Positions 15,358 through 22,976 of a stretch of DNA of 23,471 bases are shown here, one piece after another. The notes under the pieces are model-generated. The model was not told the origin of the DNA. It did not search any database and was given only the letters and a program-made list of their open reading frames with translations. How positions within the stretch are numbered: position 1 is the stretch's first letter; each line of letters starts with the position of its first letter. Both the position numbers and the translations under genes were made by a program. The DNA is from an uncultured Clostridia bacterium (GTDB lineage: Bacteria; Bacillota; Clostridia; Lachnospirales; Anaerotignaceae), in assembly GCA_937919015.1 (NCBI GenBank), contig CALFPN010000070.1, positions 1 to 23,471 of the forward strand, given 5' to 3'.

Positions 15358-17457
15358 TTAACCAACGATCGTTACTGTTTTTGCTGCGGCATCCCAAGTA
15401 ACTGCCGCGCCCAGAGTTTCTGCAACAAATCTTACAGGCAGATATGTTCTGCCGTTTGTAATAAATGCAGGAGCATCCAGCTGAACAGGTTCACCATTTA
15501 CCGTCGCAAAGGGCTGCCCAATATAGATTACAATCGTTGTATCACCATCTGCAATTGTTACAGACTGTGCCGCTTCATTCCAAGTCACTGTTGCACCAAG
15601 TGCTTCTGCAACCAGTCTGATGGGCAGGAATGTTCTGTCTCCGGAAATGATGGGAGCCACGTCATTCACTGCATAGCTGCCATCCTGCTGATAAACTTTC
15701 TGATCAATTGTCAGAACCAGCATTGTTTTTTCTGTATCGTCCGCATTCTCTGCAGGTTTTTCTACTGGTTCTTCTTCTGCTTCCACGAAAGAAGGAACGA
15801 CTTCAACGCCGCCTTTGGGCATTTTGAATGTAAATGTGCCATCCCCATTGTCTGTTACATCTACTTTATCACCGTTTTTATCCAGAATCACCAGTTTTTT
15901 CAGTTCGTAACCTTCATCAGGAGTTACTGTAACCGTTACTTTGGAGCCTGCTTTCACTCTTGTGCTGCTCAGTTTCACATCGCCGTTTTCCACATCATCC
16001 TTGTCTACAGATGCTGTGTATTTGGGTTTGGATTTTTTGCTGCTTTTGCTGGGTGTGGGAGCAGGGTCACCTACCATGTATGTATAGCCCTCTTTGTCAC
16101 TTGCTTTTACAACCTTGCCTTCCGCCGCATAAGCTGTGGGGTCCTGTGTGAAGTAACCGGATTCAATTTTCAGATTACCTTCCAGGCCTTCGCTCACTTC
16201 AAACGCACCTTTTGCGCTGCCGTTTTTGAAAGTTACGGTAGGTACTTCATAAGAAGCATATTTGCATACATCAAAGGCAATCCCGTTTGCATCTGCAATG
16301 ATTTCTGTACCACCTGTAATCACGATATTGCCGCTGTTATTGCTCAGTGTGTAGCGACCTTCGCCACCCAATTCGGAGCCATCCAGAACCATATTTTCCA
16401 GTGTCAGATTGCTGTAGTTCTGTACCAGCATCTTCACTGCTGCATCTGTGGCACCATTTTCATTCTGTTCTGGCGCACTTTCTGTAATTGTACCATCTTT
16501 CAGTGTTACTGTGTGACCAGACAGAATCTGGAAGCCCAGTGTTGTTGTGCCCGCAGAACCTACCGCAGGACCAACGATGTCATAAGTATTGCCACCAAAA
16601 TCAATTGTAATGTCTTTATCGATCACAATGCCAGCACCGTTTGTGCTTTCCAGAAGCTTAATTGCCGCACCGTTTTCTGCATATTTCACTGCATTCACCA
16701 GGTCTGTAAATGCGCCTCCTTCAATTGCCAGTTCTGCTTCACCAGTAACTTCTATTTTACCATATACAGTACAATCTGTATCAACAGTTACTTTGGGTTC
16801 ATCATAAGAAGCATAATCACATGCATCAAAGGCAAATGCTTTGTCGCCATCGCCATTTGCTTTGATTGTTGTACCTTCAATATTTACTGTACCACTGTTA
16901 TTAGACAGTACATAAGAGTCGCCATCTGTAAGAGACCATTTATCCAGATTTGTACCATCCAGTGTCATATCTTTTACTGTCAGGTCTGTATAGTTCTGAA
17001 CCAGAATATAGAATTTGTCTTTAAAATTTTCTGCCACTTCCAGAGTACCATTTGTTAATGTTACTTTACCCGCTTCTTTCAGGATCTGGAAACCATTGGA
17101 TTCTGTACCTTTGGAACCTACTGCAGGTTCTGTGAATGTGTATGTGTTCCCACCAAAATCGATTGTAATATTTTTATCGATTACAACCCCTGCGCCTTCT
17201 GTATCTTTCAGCAGAACAATTTTATCGTTAGCTTCTGCTTCCGCAACAGCTTCCGCCAATGTTTCATAAGTATCACCATCAACAATTTGTGCAACGGCAG
17301 TTTCTGTCTGTCCTTCCGCCATTTCTTCCACGGGTTCATTCACAACTTCTTCCGCCACAGGCTCATTGATCCCTTCTTCTGCCAGCACTGTCGTAGGCAC
17401 AGCCGTTGTCACCATGCACAATGTCATGAAACCGGCAAGCATTTTTCTGAGTTTCAT
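15358..17457 (-). CDS. Secreted beta-helix protein with C-terminal copper-amine-oxidase-N domain
   Basis: A 699-residue exported protein. Residues 1-26 are a signal peptide ending TVLA. Two long homologous repeats follow: about 57-250 with AGVVIDKNITIDFGGNTY, LSNNSG and FDACDYASY, and about 265-460 with AGIVIDKDITIDFGGNTY, LSNNSG and FDVCKYASY. Both look like right-handed beta-helix folds. A Lys/Ser-rich linker (SKSSKKSKPKY, about residue 490) leads to a beta-sandwich repeat (KVTVTVTPDEGYELKKLVI ... FTFKMPKGGVEV). The last 100 residues are a copper-amine-oxidase N-terminal-like domain with two copies of the FLPIRLVAEALGATVTW / YLPVRFVAETLGAAVTW motif. Such domains are common on clostridial surface proteins and are thought to be adhesive rather than enzymatic. 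No sortase or SLH anchor is present. The annotated ATG has AGGAGG 8 nt upstream; an in-frame TTG two codons earlier is too close to it. Confidence 0.82.
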   Translation of the reverse strand: MKLRKMLAGFMTLCMVTTAVPTTVLAEEGINEPVAEEVVNEPVEEMAEGQTETAVAQIVDGDTYETLAEAVAEAEANDKIVLLKDTEGAGVVIDKNITIDFGGNTYTFTEPAVGSKGTESNGFQILKEAGKVTLTNGTLEVAENFKDKFYILVQNYTDLTVKDMTLDGTNLDKWSLTDGDSYVLSNNSGTVNIEGTTIKANGDGDKAFAFDACDYASYDEPKVTVDTDCTVYGKIEVTGEAELAIEGGAFTDLVNAVKYAENGAAIKLLESTNGAGIVIDKDITIDFGGNTYDIVGPAVGSAGTTTLGFQILSGHTVTLKDGTITESAPEQNENGATDAAVKMLVQNYSNLTLENMVLDGSELGGEGRYTLSNNSGNIVITGGTEIIADANGIAFDVCKYASYEVPTVTFKNGSAKGAFEVSEGLEGNLKIESGYFTQDPTAYAAEGKVVKASDKEGYTYMVGDPAPTPSKSSKKSKPKYTASVDKDDVENGDVKLSSTRVKAGSKVTVTVTPDEGYELKKLVILDKNGDKVDVTDNGDGTFTFKMPKGGVEVVPSFVEAEEEPVEKPAENADDTEKTMLVLTIDQKVYQQDGSYAVNDVAPIISGDRTFLPIRLVAEALGATVTWNEAAQSVTIADGDTTIVIYIGQPFATVNGEPVQLDAPAFITNGRTYLPVRFVAETLGAAVTWDAAAKTVTIVG

Positions 17458-17521
17458 ACCCAACTCCTCCTTTTACAAATTTACAGTTATATTTTTATAT
17501 TATATTTTAAATTTTATAGTA

Positions 17522-17550
17522 ATTATATAACTACAGTTACAAAAAAACAA
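17522..17550 (-). promoter_or_regulatory. Candidate promoter of the beta-helix protein gene
   Basis: On the minus strand TTGTTT (17545-17550), a 17-nt spacer and TATAAT (17522-17527). The leader of about 60 nt is almost pure A/T, and further TATAAT-like boxes follow, so the exact start is uncertain. Confidence 0.5.
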
Positions 17551-17582
17551 TATCTTTCCAAAAAATTTTTCATTCCGTACAA

Positions 17583-17618
17583 AAAAAGGAACCTGCCCTT
17601 TGGACAAGTTCCTTTTCT
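17583..17618 (-). terminator. Intrinsic terminator of the LCP operon
   Basis: GGAAC (17588-17592) pairs with GTTCC (17608-17612), with inner TG/CA and CC/GG pairs around two mismatches. On the minus strand a run of at least seven T follows. It sits just after the small membrane protein gene and ends the LCP transcript. Confidence 0.85.
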
Positions 17619-17625
17619 TACTTAT

Positions 17626-17811
17626 TTATTTTCTTCCTCTATAACTTACCAGCACCAGCCACAGGAAATACAGCAGGATAAACACTACCGTAAATACAAA
17701 CGCCTGCTGCACCGCCACCTTCTGACCGGTTATCATCATCAGACCATGATAAAAAATACTGCAGATGCAGCCACTTTTTACCGCTCTGACAAAAAGTCCG
17801 CCTAAATTCAT
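17626..17811 (-). CDS. Small hydrophobic membrane protein, function unknown
   Basis: A 61-residue protein starting MNLGGLFVRAVKSGC. It has a moderately hydrophobic stretch at about 14-27 and a clear transmembrane helix at about 37-57 (AFVFTVVFILLYFLWLVLVSY), ending in RGRK, which suggests a cytoplasmic C-terminus. AGGTG lies 6 nt before the ATG. An in-frame GTG three codons earlier is less well placed. It starts 19 nt after the LCP stop and is followed at once by a terminator, so it looks like the last gene of the LCP operon. I recognise no family. The position, ribosome site and membrane-protein composition argue that it is real. Confidence 0.6.
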   Translation of the reverse strand: MNLGGLFVRAVKSGCICSIFYHGLMMITGQKVAVQQAFVFTVVFILLYFLWLVLVSYRGRK

Positions 17812-17830
17812 GTTTTTCACCTATCCTATG

Positions 17831-19120
17831 TTATTGTTCATTGGTGCCAAGGATAATGCGGATATCCGCACTTCCCATATCGGAAGGGGCTGTTTCCACT
17901 CTGGCATCATCGAAATATTTCACCAGATCTTCTCCAGCACCCTTTGTCTTCACCTGAATACGGGTATAGTTCAGCTGTTCTCCCGTGTATGTGGTAGGCT
18001 CTGCCAGACGGAAGCCTTCGTCTGCCAGTTTTTCCGTAAATCTGCCGGCCAGTCCTGCCACTTCGCCGCCATTGGAAACTTCGATCAGGAGGCTCTTGCT
18101 GTCAATGGAACCATCTGTATTCACTTTGGGAGCCACGCTGTAAAATACGCGGTCTACCATTTCCCTCGTTGCCGCCGGATCATGGATGAAATAAGAAACG
18201 CCACCCACATACTGGCCGACACCGGGCAAGGTTTCCATATTGATCTTTTGCAGATCCACCTTCGTGATATAGTTGGCATATTTCAGAGCATCTGCCAGAC
18301 TGACGTCTGTTTTTACATATTTATATGTTACTTCGATGTAATCGCCCAGATTTTTTACAATGCTTTCCGTGCTCAGCACCTTTTCCATCAACGCTTTCAG
18401 GAACAGCTGCTGTACCTGAATACGGCCCACATCACCATCGGCATAACGACGGAAACGCACCAACTGTAATGCCTTATGACCATCCAGCGTCTGCAGGCCC
18501 TTTTTCAGATTAATGGTGATATCGCCTGTATCGCTCATATCCCATTTCATATCCTGCGGCACATCCACTTCTACGCCGCCCACCGCATCAACAATCTCAA
18601 CCAGTGCATCAAAGTTAACTTTTACATAATGATCGATGCTGATCCCCAGCAGGTCTTCCAGCTGCAAAATCGCCGCTTCCGGGCCATGCTCCTTACCGCC
18701 ATAGGCATGCACTGCATTGAATTTCGTCACGCCATAGCTTTTGCCCAGCAGGTCTTCCACTTCATCACAAACTGCCACGCGGGTATCTCTGGGTACAGAA
18801 ATCAGATCGATGCTTTCCTGTTCACTATCATAATGCACCACGAAAACAACGTCTGTTCTGGTCTCATCTTTATCCACACCGAATACGGCTACATTCAATT
18901 TGATATTTTTCCCCAGCAGCGCATCCAAAATACTCATCTCTCCGGCCTTCTCAACGCTGCCACCATCGGAAAAGGGAACCTTTCCCGTTGCTTTGTAATA
19001 GGCGAAGCACGCCCCGCCCGCCAAAACCAGAAAGGCCATCACGATGGAGAGCACGATCTTAAAAAATGTCTTTATCGGGTTGAATGGTTTTCTTCTTTTC
19101 GGATTTCTTCTTCTGCTCAT
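17831..19120 (-). CDS. LytR-CpsA-Psr (LCP) family glycopolymer ligase with LytR_C domain
   Basis: A 429-residue type II membrane protein. The short basic N-terminus (MSRRRNPKRRK) is followed by a transmembrane helix at about 19-41. The extracellular LCP domain has D83, T89-D90, SVPRDTR at 108-114 (R111, D112, R114), FNAVHAYGG, VGGVEVDVP, LDGHKALQLVRFRRYADGDVGRIQVQQ. These enzymes move polymers from undecaprenyl phosphate to peptidoglycan; the listed Arg and Asp residues bind the pyrophosphate and Mg2+. A C-terminal LytR_C-type domain (about 340-425) is present. The ATG has GTGAGGG 6 nt upstream and begins 8 nt past the previous LCP stop; an in-frame GTG four codons earlier overlaps that gene. 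It is paralogous to its neighbour, with a different tail and no extended cytoplasmic arm. Confidence 0.93.
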   Translation of the reverse strand: MSRRRNPKRRKPFNPIKTFFKIVLSIVMAFLVLAGGACFAYYKATGKVPFSDGGSVEKAGEMSILDALLGKNIKLNVAVFGVDKDETRTDVVFVVHYDSEQESIDLISVPRDTRVAVCDEVEDLLGKSYGVTKFNAVHAYGGKEHGPEAAILQLEDLLGISIDHYVKVNFDALVEIVDAVGGVEVDVPQDMKWDMSDTGDITINLKKGLQTLDGHKALQLVRFRRYADGDVGRIQVQQLFLKALMEKVLSTESIVKNLGDYIEVTYKYVKTDVSLADALKYANYITKVDLQKINMETLPGVGQYVGGVSYFIHDPAATREMVDRVFYSVAPKVNTDGSIDSKSLLIEVSNGGEVAGLAGRFTEKLADEGFRLAEPTTYTGEQLNYTRIQVKTKGAGEDLVKYFDDARVETAPSDMGSADIRIILGTNEQ

Positions 19121-19128
19121 GGAATCCC

Positions 19129-20334
19129 TCACTCATTCGTCAAATCTGCATCATCCGCTTCCGCCACAGGCTTAATGCCGTGGATACGCCAGTCAATCAG
19201 TTCCTTTATGCCATCTTCGTCCAAATCCACGTATTTTCCCGGATCACCCAGATAAGGAACCGTATCACTTGTGATTTTTGCAGGATCAAGGTCTTTTACA
19301 TATTTCACATATTTCAGTGCTTCTGCCACAGTGATATCACTTTCTGTGCAGTCCAGCACCACTTCCACCAGATCATCCAGCTTACTCATCAGCGTCTGAG
19401 AGCTGCAAACCTTTTCGATCAGGGCCATGATAAATTCCTGCTGCACTTCAATACGCTTCAGATCTTTCTGTACATAGCCGTCGCGGAAACGAACCAGCTG
19501 TTCCGCCTTTTCGCCGTCCAGATGCTGCATCCCTTCTCTCAGGTTTATCAGAGGACCGCCGGTATCTGTCATATCCCAGTACATATTCATAGGTACATAA
19601 AAGTCCACACCGCCCACAGCATCAACGATTTTCTTGAAGGCTGTCAAGTCAACTTTGATATAATAGTCCATTTTCACACCCAGCAGGTCTTCCAGCATTG
19701 CCACAGAGAAGGCGCATCTGTTGCCTTCCCCCGCATAGGCATGGACTTCTGTCAGTTTGCACTGACCATATACCCCGTTCTGCTGCGGGATGTATTCCCC
19801 TTCCTGTTGCAGATGTTCGATCATATCATCAGTCAGCACAACACGGCTGTCTCTGGGAACAGAGATCATATGCAGTTCCTTTGTGTTGGTATTGAAGCTG
19901 ACCAGCATATTGACATCGGCGCGGAAACCGTCTTCGTCCGTCCCCAGCACCGCCACATTGATAACATCCTTGATCTTTTCCTGATTGGATGCAGAAACCA
20001 CAAAATCAGACTTCTCTGCTTTGTCCTGCCACATATCCATTTTGACCCAGATTTTTGCAGCTGCATAGGCCCCCACAAGAATCAGGATCAGCCCAATGAC
20101 CAGCAGGATGGATCTGCGCTTTCTTTTTTTCTGCTCCGCCTTTCGTCTGGACATCCTTCTGCCCTGAGTCACCCTTCTGGGGTCGATATATGTCTGCTCA
20201 TCTCTGATGATCCTTTGTCGTTCTTCCGGATAAGGCACGCGGGTCTGTCTGCGGCGCACCTGACGCTGACGCAGCTCCATATCCATTTCATCGGAGGGTC
20301 TGCGGCGTCTTCTGTATTCTCTTTTTTCACCCAT
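19129..20334 (-). CDS. LytR-CpsA-Psr (LCP) family glycopolymer ligase with long basic cytoplasmic arm
   Basis: A 401-residue LCP protein. The first 74 residues are cytoplasmic and very rich in Arg, Lys and Gln. A transmembrane helix at 75-95 follows, then the extracellular LCP domain: D133, A139-D140, SVPRDSR at 158-164 (R161, D162, R164), LTEVHAYAGEGNRCAFSVAMLEDLLGV, VGGVDFYVP, LDGEKAEQLVRFRDGYVQKDLKRIEVQQ. It lacks the LytR_C domain of its downstream paralogue. The chosen ATG (20334) has GGGAG 10 nt upstream; a longer in-frame start 36 nt earlier would begin upstream of that ribosome site. First gene of the LCP operon, with a good promoter 51 nt upstream. Role: covalent attachment of an envelope polymer to peptidoglycan. 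Confidence 0.93.
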   Translation of the reverse strand: MGEKREYRRRRRPSDEMDMELRQRQVRRRQTRVPYPEERQRIIRDEQTYIDPRRVTQGRRMSRRKAEQKKRKRRSILLVIGLILILVGAYAAAKIWVKMDMWQDKAEKSDFVVSASNQEKIKDVINVAVLGTDEDGFRADVNMLVSFNTNTKELHMISVPRDSRVVLTDDMIEHLQQEGEYIPQQNGVYGQCKLTEVHAYAGEGNRCAFSVAMLEDLLGVKMDYYIKVDLTAFKKIVDAVGGVDFYVPMNMYWDMTDTGGPLINLREGMQHLDGEKAEQLVRFRDGYVQKDLKRIEVQQEFIMALIEKVCSSQTLMSKLDDLVEVVLDCTESDITVAEALKYVKYVKDLDPAKITSDTVPYLGDPGKYVDLDEDGIKELIDWRIHGIKPVAEADDADLTNE

Positions 20335-20384
20335 AACATGTATTCTCCCTCTGTATAGAGTTATTTGCATTTTTACAAATGATT

Positions 20385-20413
20385 ATTATACCAAAATGAA
20401 CAACTTCTTACAA
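20385..20413 (-). promoter_or_regulatory. Sigma-A promoter of the LCP operon
   Basis: On the minus strand TTGTAA (20408-20413), a 17-nt spacer and a perfect TATAAT (20385-20390). The start would be near 20378, about 45 nt before the first LCP start codon. Confidence 0.82.
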
Positions 20414-20550
20414 TACAGGAATCTCTATATTTCCCGTTTTTTTGATGATTTCATCAAAATTTTATCTTTCTTCTTTTCATTATACACCCTTCCATGGTCA
20501 AAAAAAGAAACAAATTTCTGAAAAATGCAGTCTCCTGCCCTCCGCCTTTC

Positions 20551-20579
20551 TTTACAATCCCTTGAAATTCCCGTATAAT
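20551..20579 (+). promoter_or_regulatory. Sigma-A promoter of the LTA-synthase-like gene
   Basis: TTTACA (20551-20556), a 17-nt spacer and a perfect TATAAT (20574-20579). The start would be near 20586, about 30 nt before the ATG. It faces away from the LCP promoter 138 nt to the left; between the two I see no ORF. Confidence 0.82.
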
Positions 20580-20616
20580 CCGTATCTGTAAAGAAAAATC
20601 TAAAGGAGGTATCCCC

Positions 20617-22518
20617 ATGTCCGCATCTGATACAGAAAAACCCAATTTATTATATAGGACAAAACAATTTCTCGGTACTCCGGCAGGCACTTCACTGGCT
20701 ATTCTCTTCTGGTCTGTCTTCCTGACCGGCATCGTCTATCTCATCACTACCGACCGGATTTTACGGGTCGGCTGGCGCATCCTGCAGGCACCGACCATGC
20801 TGCTTCTGAATATCCTGCCCGTTCTGCTGCTGATCCTACTGCTGTTCTTTCTTACAAAAAAGCTGTTCTTCTCTGTCAGCTGCACCGGTGTATTGTTCCT
20901 CTTCTTTGCCGTTGTTGACCGCGTGAAGGTCATCATGCGGCAGGAGCCGCTGCTCCCCACTGACCTGACACTGGTAAAGGAAACCCTTGCCATTCTAAAA
21001 ACCTTCCCTGCTTATCAGCTGGTCCTGATCGGGCTGATGCTGCTGGCGTTTGCGGTACTGCTTGTCCTTAGCTTCAAAAAATCCAAAAAAGCAGATCTTC
21101 CCCTTGTTGCCCGTATCGTCGGTCTGGTGTTGGTCATCGTCTGTGCCTTCGGCACAAACCAGATTATTTACGCTGACAAAGCTCGTTATGATGCTTATCC
21201 CACCGTGGACAATCCTTATTTTCAGGTGAATCAGTACAACACCAAAGGGATGATCTATTCCTTCCTGCACCAATACAATATCACGAAAATGACAGCCCCC
21301 GAAGGCTATGATGCGCACTATTTTGCCGAACTGGAGCAAACACAGTGGAACGCCCCCGAAGAAAAGGAATATCCCCATATCATCATGATCATGGGCGAAG
21401 CCTTCTCCGACCTGAGCAAAAATCCCCATCTGGATTTCACAGGATACCGCGATCCGCTGCAGAACTTCAAAGCCATCTCCAATAGTGAAAACGCCTACAG
21501 CGGTCATATTGTCGTACCCAACTTCGGCGGCGGCACCTCCAATACGGAATATGACGTGCTGACCGGATGCAGCACCCGCTATCTGGACAATCCTCTGCCT
21601 TCCTATAACTTTATTCACGGCGATTTCGACGGCATGCCCCGTCAGCTTCAGAAGGTGGGTTATGAGACACTCTCCATTCACCCCGGTTATGCATGGTTCT
21701 ACAACCGCCAGAATGTCTATCCCGATCTAGGCTTCCAGAACTGTTATTTCTTAGAAGATTCCTTTGATCTGGAAACCCAGGGCTATGGCGGCTATATTAA
21801 CGAAGTGGCGACCATGGATAAGATCATTGACACACTGGACACGCATATCAAAGAAAAAGACAGTCCTCTGTTCTCCTTTACGGTAACCATCCAGAACCAC
21901 GGCCCTTACGAAAAGCACTACGGCACCCTGCCTGCAAACTTCTCCACCGATGTTCCTCTGGATGAAACCCAGACTGACCTGCTGACTCAGTATTTTGCAG
22001 GTATCATCGATGCAGACGAACAGATCGGCAGGCTGAAAGCCTACGCCGAAAATTCCGATGAACCCATCGTTCTGGTCTACTTCGGTGACCATCTGCCCGG
22101 TTTCTCCAACGGAATGGAATTTTTTGACCTGCTGGACTACCCTATTGATGCCAACGGCACACCGGAAGAACAGCTGGCAGTTTATGAAACCCCTTATTTC
22201 ATCTGGCAAAATGACAGTGCAAAAAATCTGTGCGGCGATATCAAAGCATCTGCTGCCGCATTGGAACTGCCCGAAAACGGCCTGATAAGCTCTCCTTTTC
22301 TGGGCACCACTGTTCTGGAACTGTTCGTACCCAATTACGAATCCCCCCTGCACCAGCTCAACGGTAGTCTGAGAAGAGCCCTTCCTGTCTGTGCGAAAAA
22401 CATTTATGTAGATGCAGAAGGAAATTACACCGAATCGATTTCGGAAAATCAGCAGGAAATGGTGCAAACCCTCAGAAAATGGCAGTATTACAAGCTTTTT
22501 GACGAAAAGAACCCTTAA
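20617..22518 (+). CDS. LTA synthase-like membrane phosphoglycerol transferase (sulfatase fold)
   Basis: A 633-residue protein with about five transmembrane helices in the first 185 residues (about 27-45, 62-80, 83-100, 132-152 and 164-183) and an extracellular alkaline-phosphatase/sulfatase-fold domain. Metal and catalytic residues: HIIMIMGEAF (E261), GGGTSNTEYD with T307 at the position of the LtaS catalytic Thr, H355 in SIHPGYAWFYNR, QNHGPY near 426-431 and YFGDHLPG (D491, H492). LtaS-type enzymes transfer glycerol phosphate from phosphatidylglycerol onto a glycolipid or sugar. The active-site sequence GGGTSNTE differs from the S. aureus GKTSDAE form, so the exact acceptor may differ. AAAGGAGG lies 7 nt before the ATG. 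The gene is monocistronic: promoter upstream, strong terminator downstream. It is divergent from the LCP pair. Confidence 0.9.
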   Translation: MSASDTEKPNLLYRTKQFLGTPAGTSLAILFWSVFLTGIVYLITTDRILRVGWRILQAPTMLLLNILPVLLLILLLFFLTKKLFFSVSCTGVLFLFFAVVDRVKVIMRQEPLLPTDLTLVKETLAILKTFPAYQLVLIGLMLLAFAVLLVLSFKKSKKADLPLVARIVGLVLVIVCAFGTNQIIYADKARYDAYPTVDNPYFQVNQYNTKGMIYSFLHQYNITKMTAPEGYDAHYFAELEQTQWNAPEEKEYPHIIMIMGEAFSDLSKNPHLDFTGYRDPLQNFKAISNSENAYSGHIVVPNFGGGTSNTEYDVLTGCSTRYLDNPLPSYNFIHGDFDGMPRQLQKVGYETLSIHPGYAWFYNRQNVYPDLGFQNCYFLEDSFDLETQGYGGYINEVATMDKIIDTLDTHIKEKDSPLFSFTVTIQNHGPYEKHYGTLPANFSTDVPLDETQTDLLTQYFAGIIDADEQIGRLKAYAENSDEPIVLVYFGDHLPGFSNGMEFFDLLDYPIDANGTPEEQLAVYETPYFIWQNDSAKNLCGDIKASAAALELPENGLISSPFLGTTVLELFVPNYESPLHQLNGSLRRALPVCAKNIYVDAEGNYTESISENQQEMVQTLRKWQYYKLFDEKNP

Positions 22519-22541
22519 AACGCCCACCTCTAATATTTCAC

Positions 22542-22575
22542 GTCGGGAAACTTTTTCCCGACTTTTTTTATTTTT
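22542..22575 (+). terminator. Intrinsic terminator of the LTA-synthase-like gene
   Basis: A perfect 9-bp stem, GTCGGGAAA (22542-22550) and TTTCCCGAC (22554-22562), with a CTT loop, followed by a run of T residues. It lies 24 nt after the stop codon. Confidence 0.93.
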
Positions 22576-22976
22576 TTCAAAATTTGTATGCTGTATACTT
22601 TATGCATTTTCTCATTATTCTCATTTTTTTCCTGTCAATATACTCTAAATATGCCTCACTATTCCCATATTTTTCCAGTAGCTTTTGTCCACTTTTGCAC
22701 TATGTACTAATTTTAATACATAACTATGAACAAAAAATCCGTTATTTTTTTCATTTTTTTATTGAAATTATGAAATATATGGTGTAAAATGGTCTTGAAT
22801 TTAATTGCTATGTCAATTTCTGTCTTGATATACATATTTTATGCATCAAGGCATGAGGGAGGGAATTGATATAGGCGAAAATTTTCATCTGACGAATCTT
22901 TTTCGTCAAAGGATAACATTGGAATGGATTTCATTCCACGCTATCATCTATTTTCATTATGTAAGGAGGAATACAT
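22576..22976 (+). other. AT-rich intergenic leader of the symporter gene
   Basis: About 400 nt without a supported gene. The first 220 nt are extremely A/T-rich. A possible promoter is TTGCTA (22805-22810), 18 nt, TATACA (22829-22834). The downstream leader of about 135 nt holds two hairpins: TGACGAA/TTCGTCA (22890-22896 and 22902-22908) and TGGAATG/CATTCCA (22920-22926 and 22932-22938). A purine run, GAGGGAGGGA, at 22855-22864 has no usable start codon behind it. A 49-codon frame at 22841-22990 lacks a ribosome site. Confidence 0.45.

Noticed and set aside
15343..17058. 571-codon plus-strand open frame opposite the beta-helix gene
   Set aside because: Extremely Cys/Phe/Ile-rich and motif-free, begins inside a terminator, and is antisense to a well-supported secreted protein.
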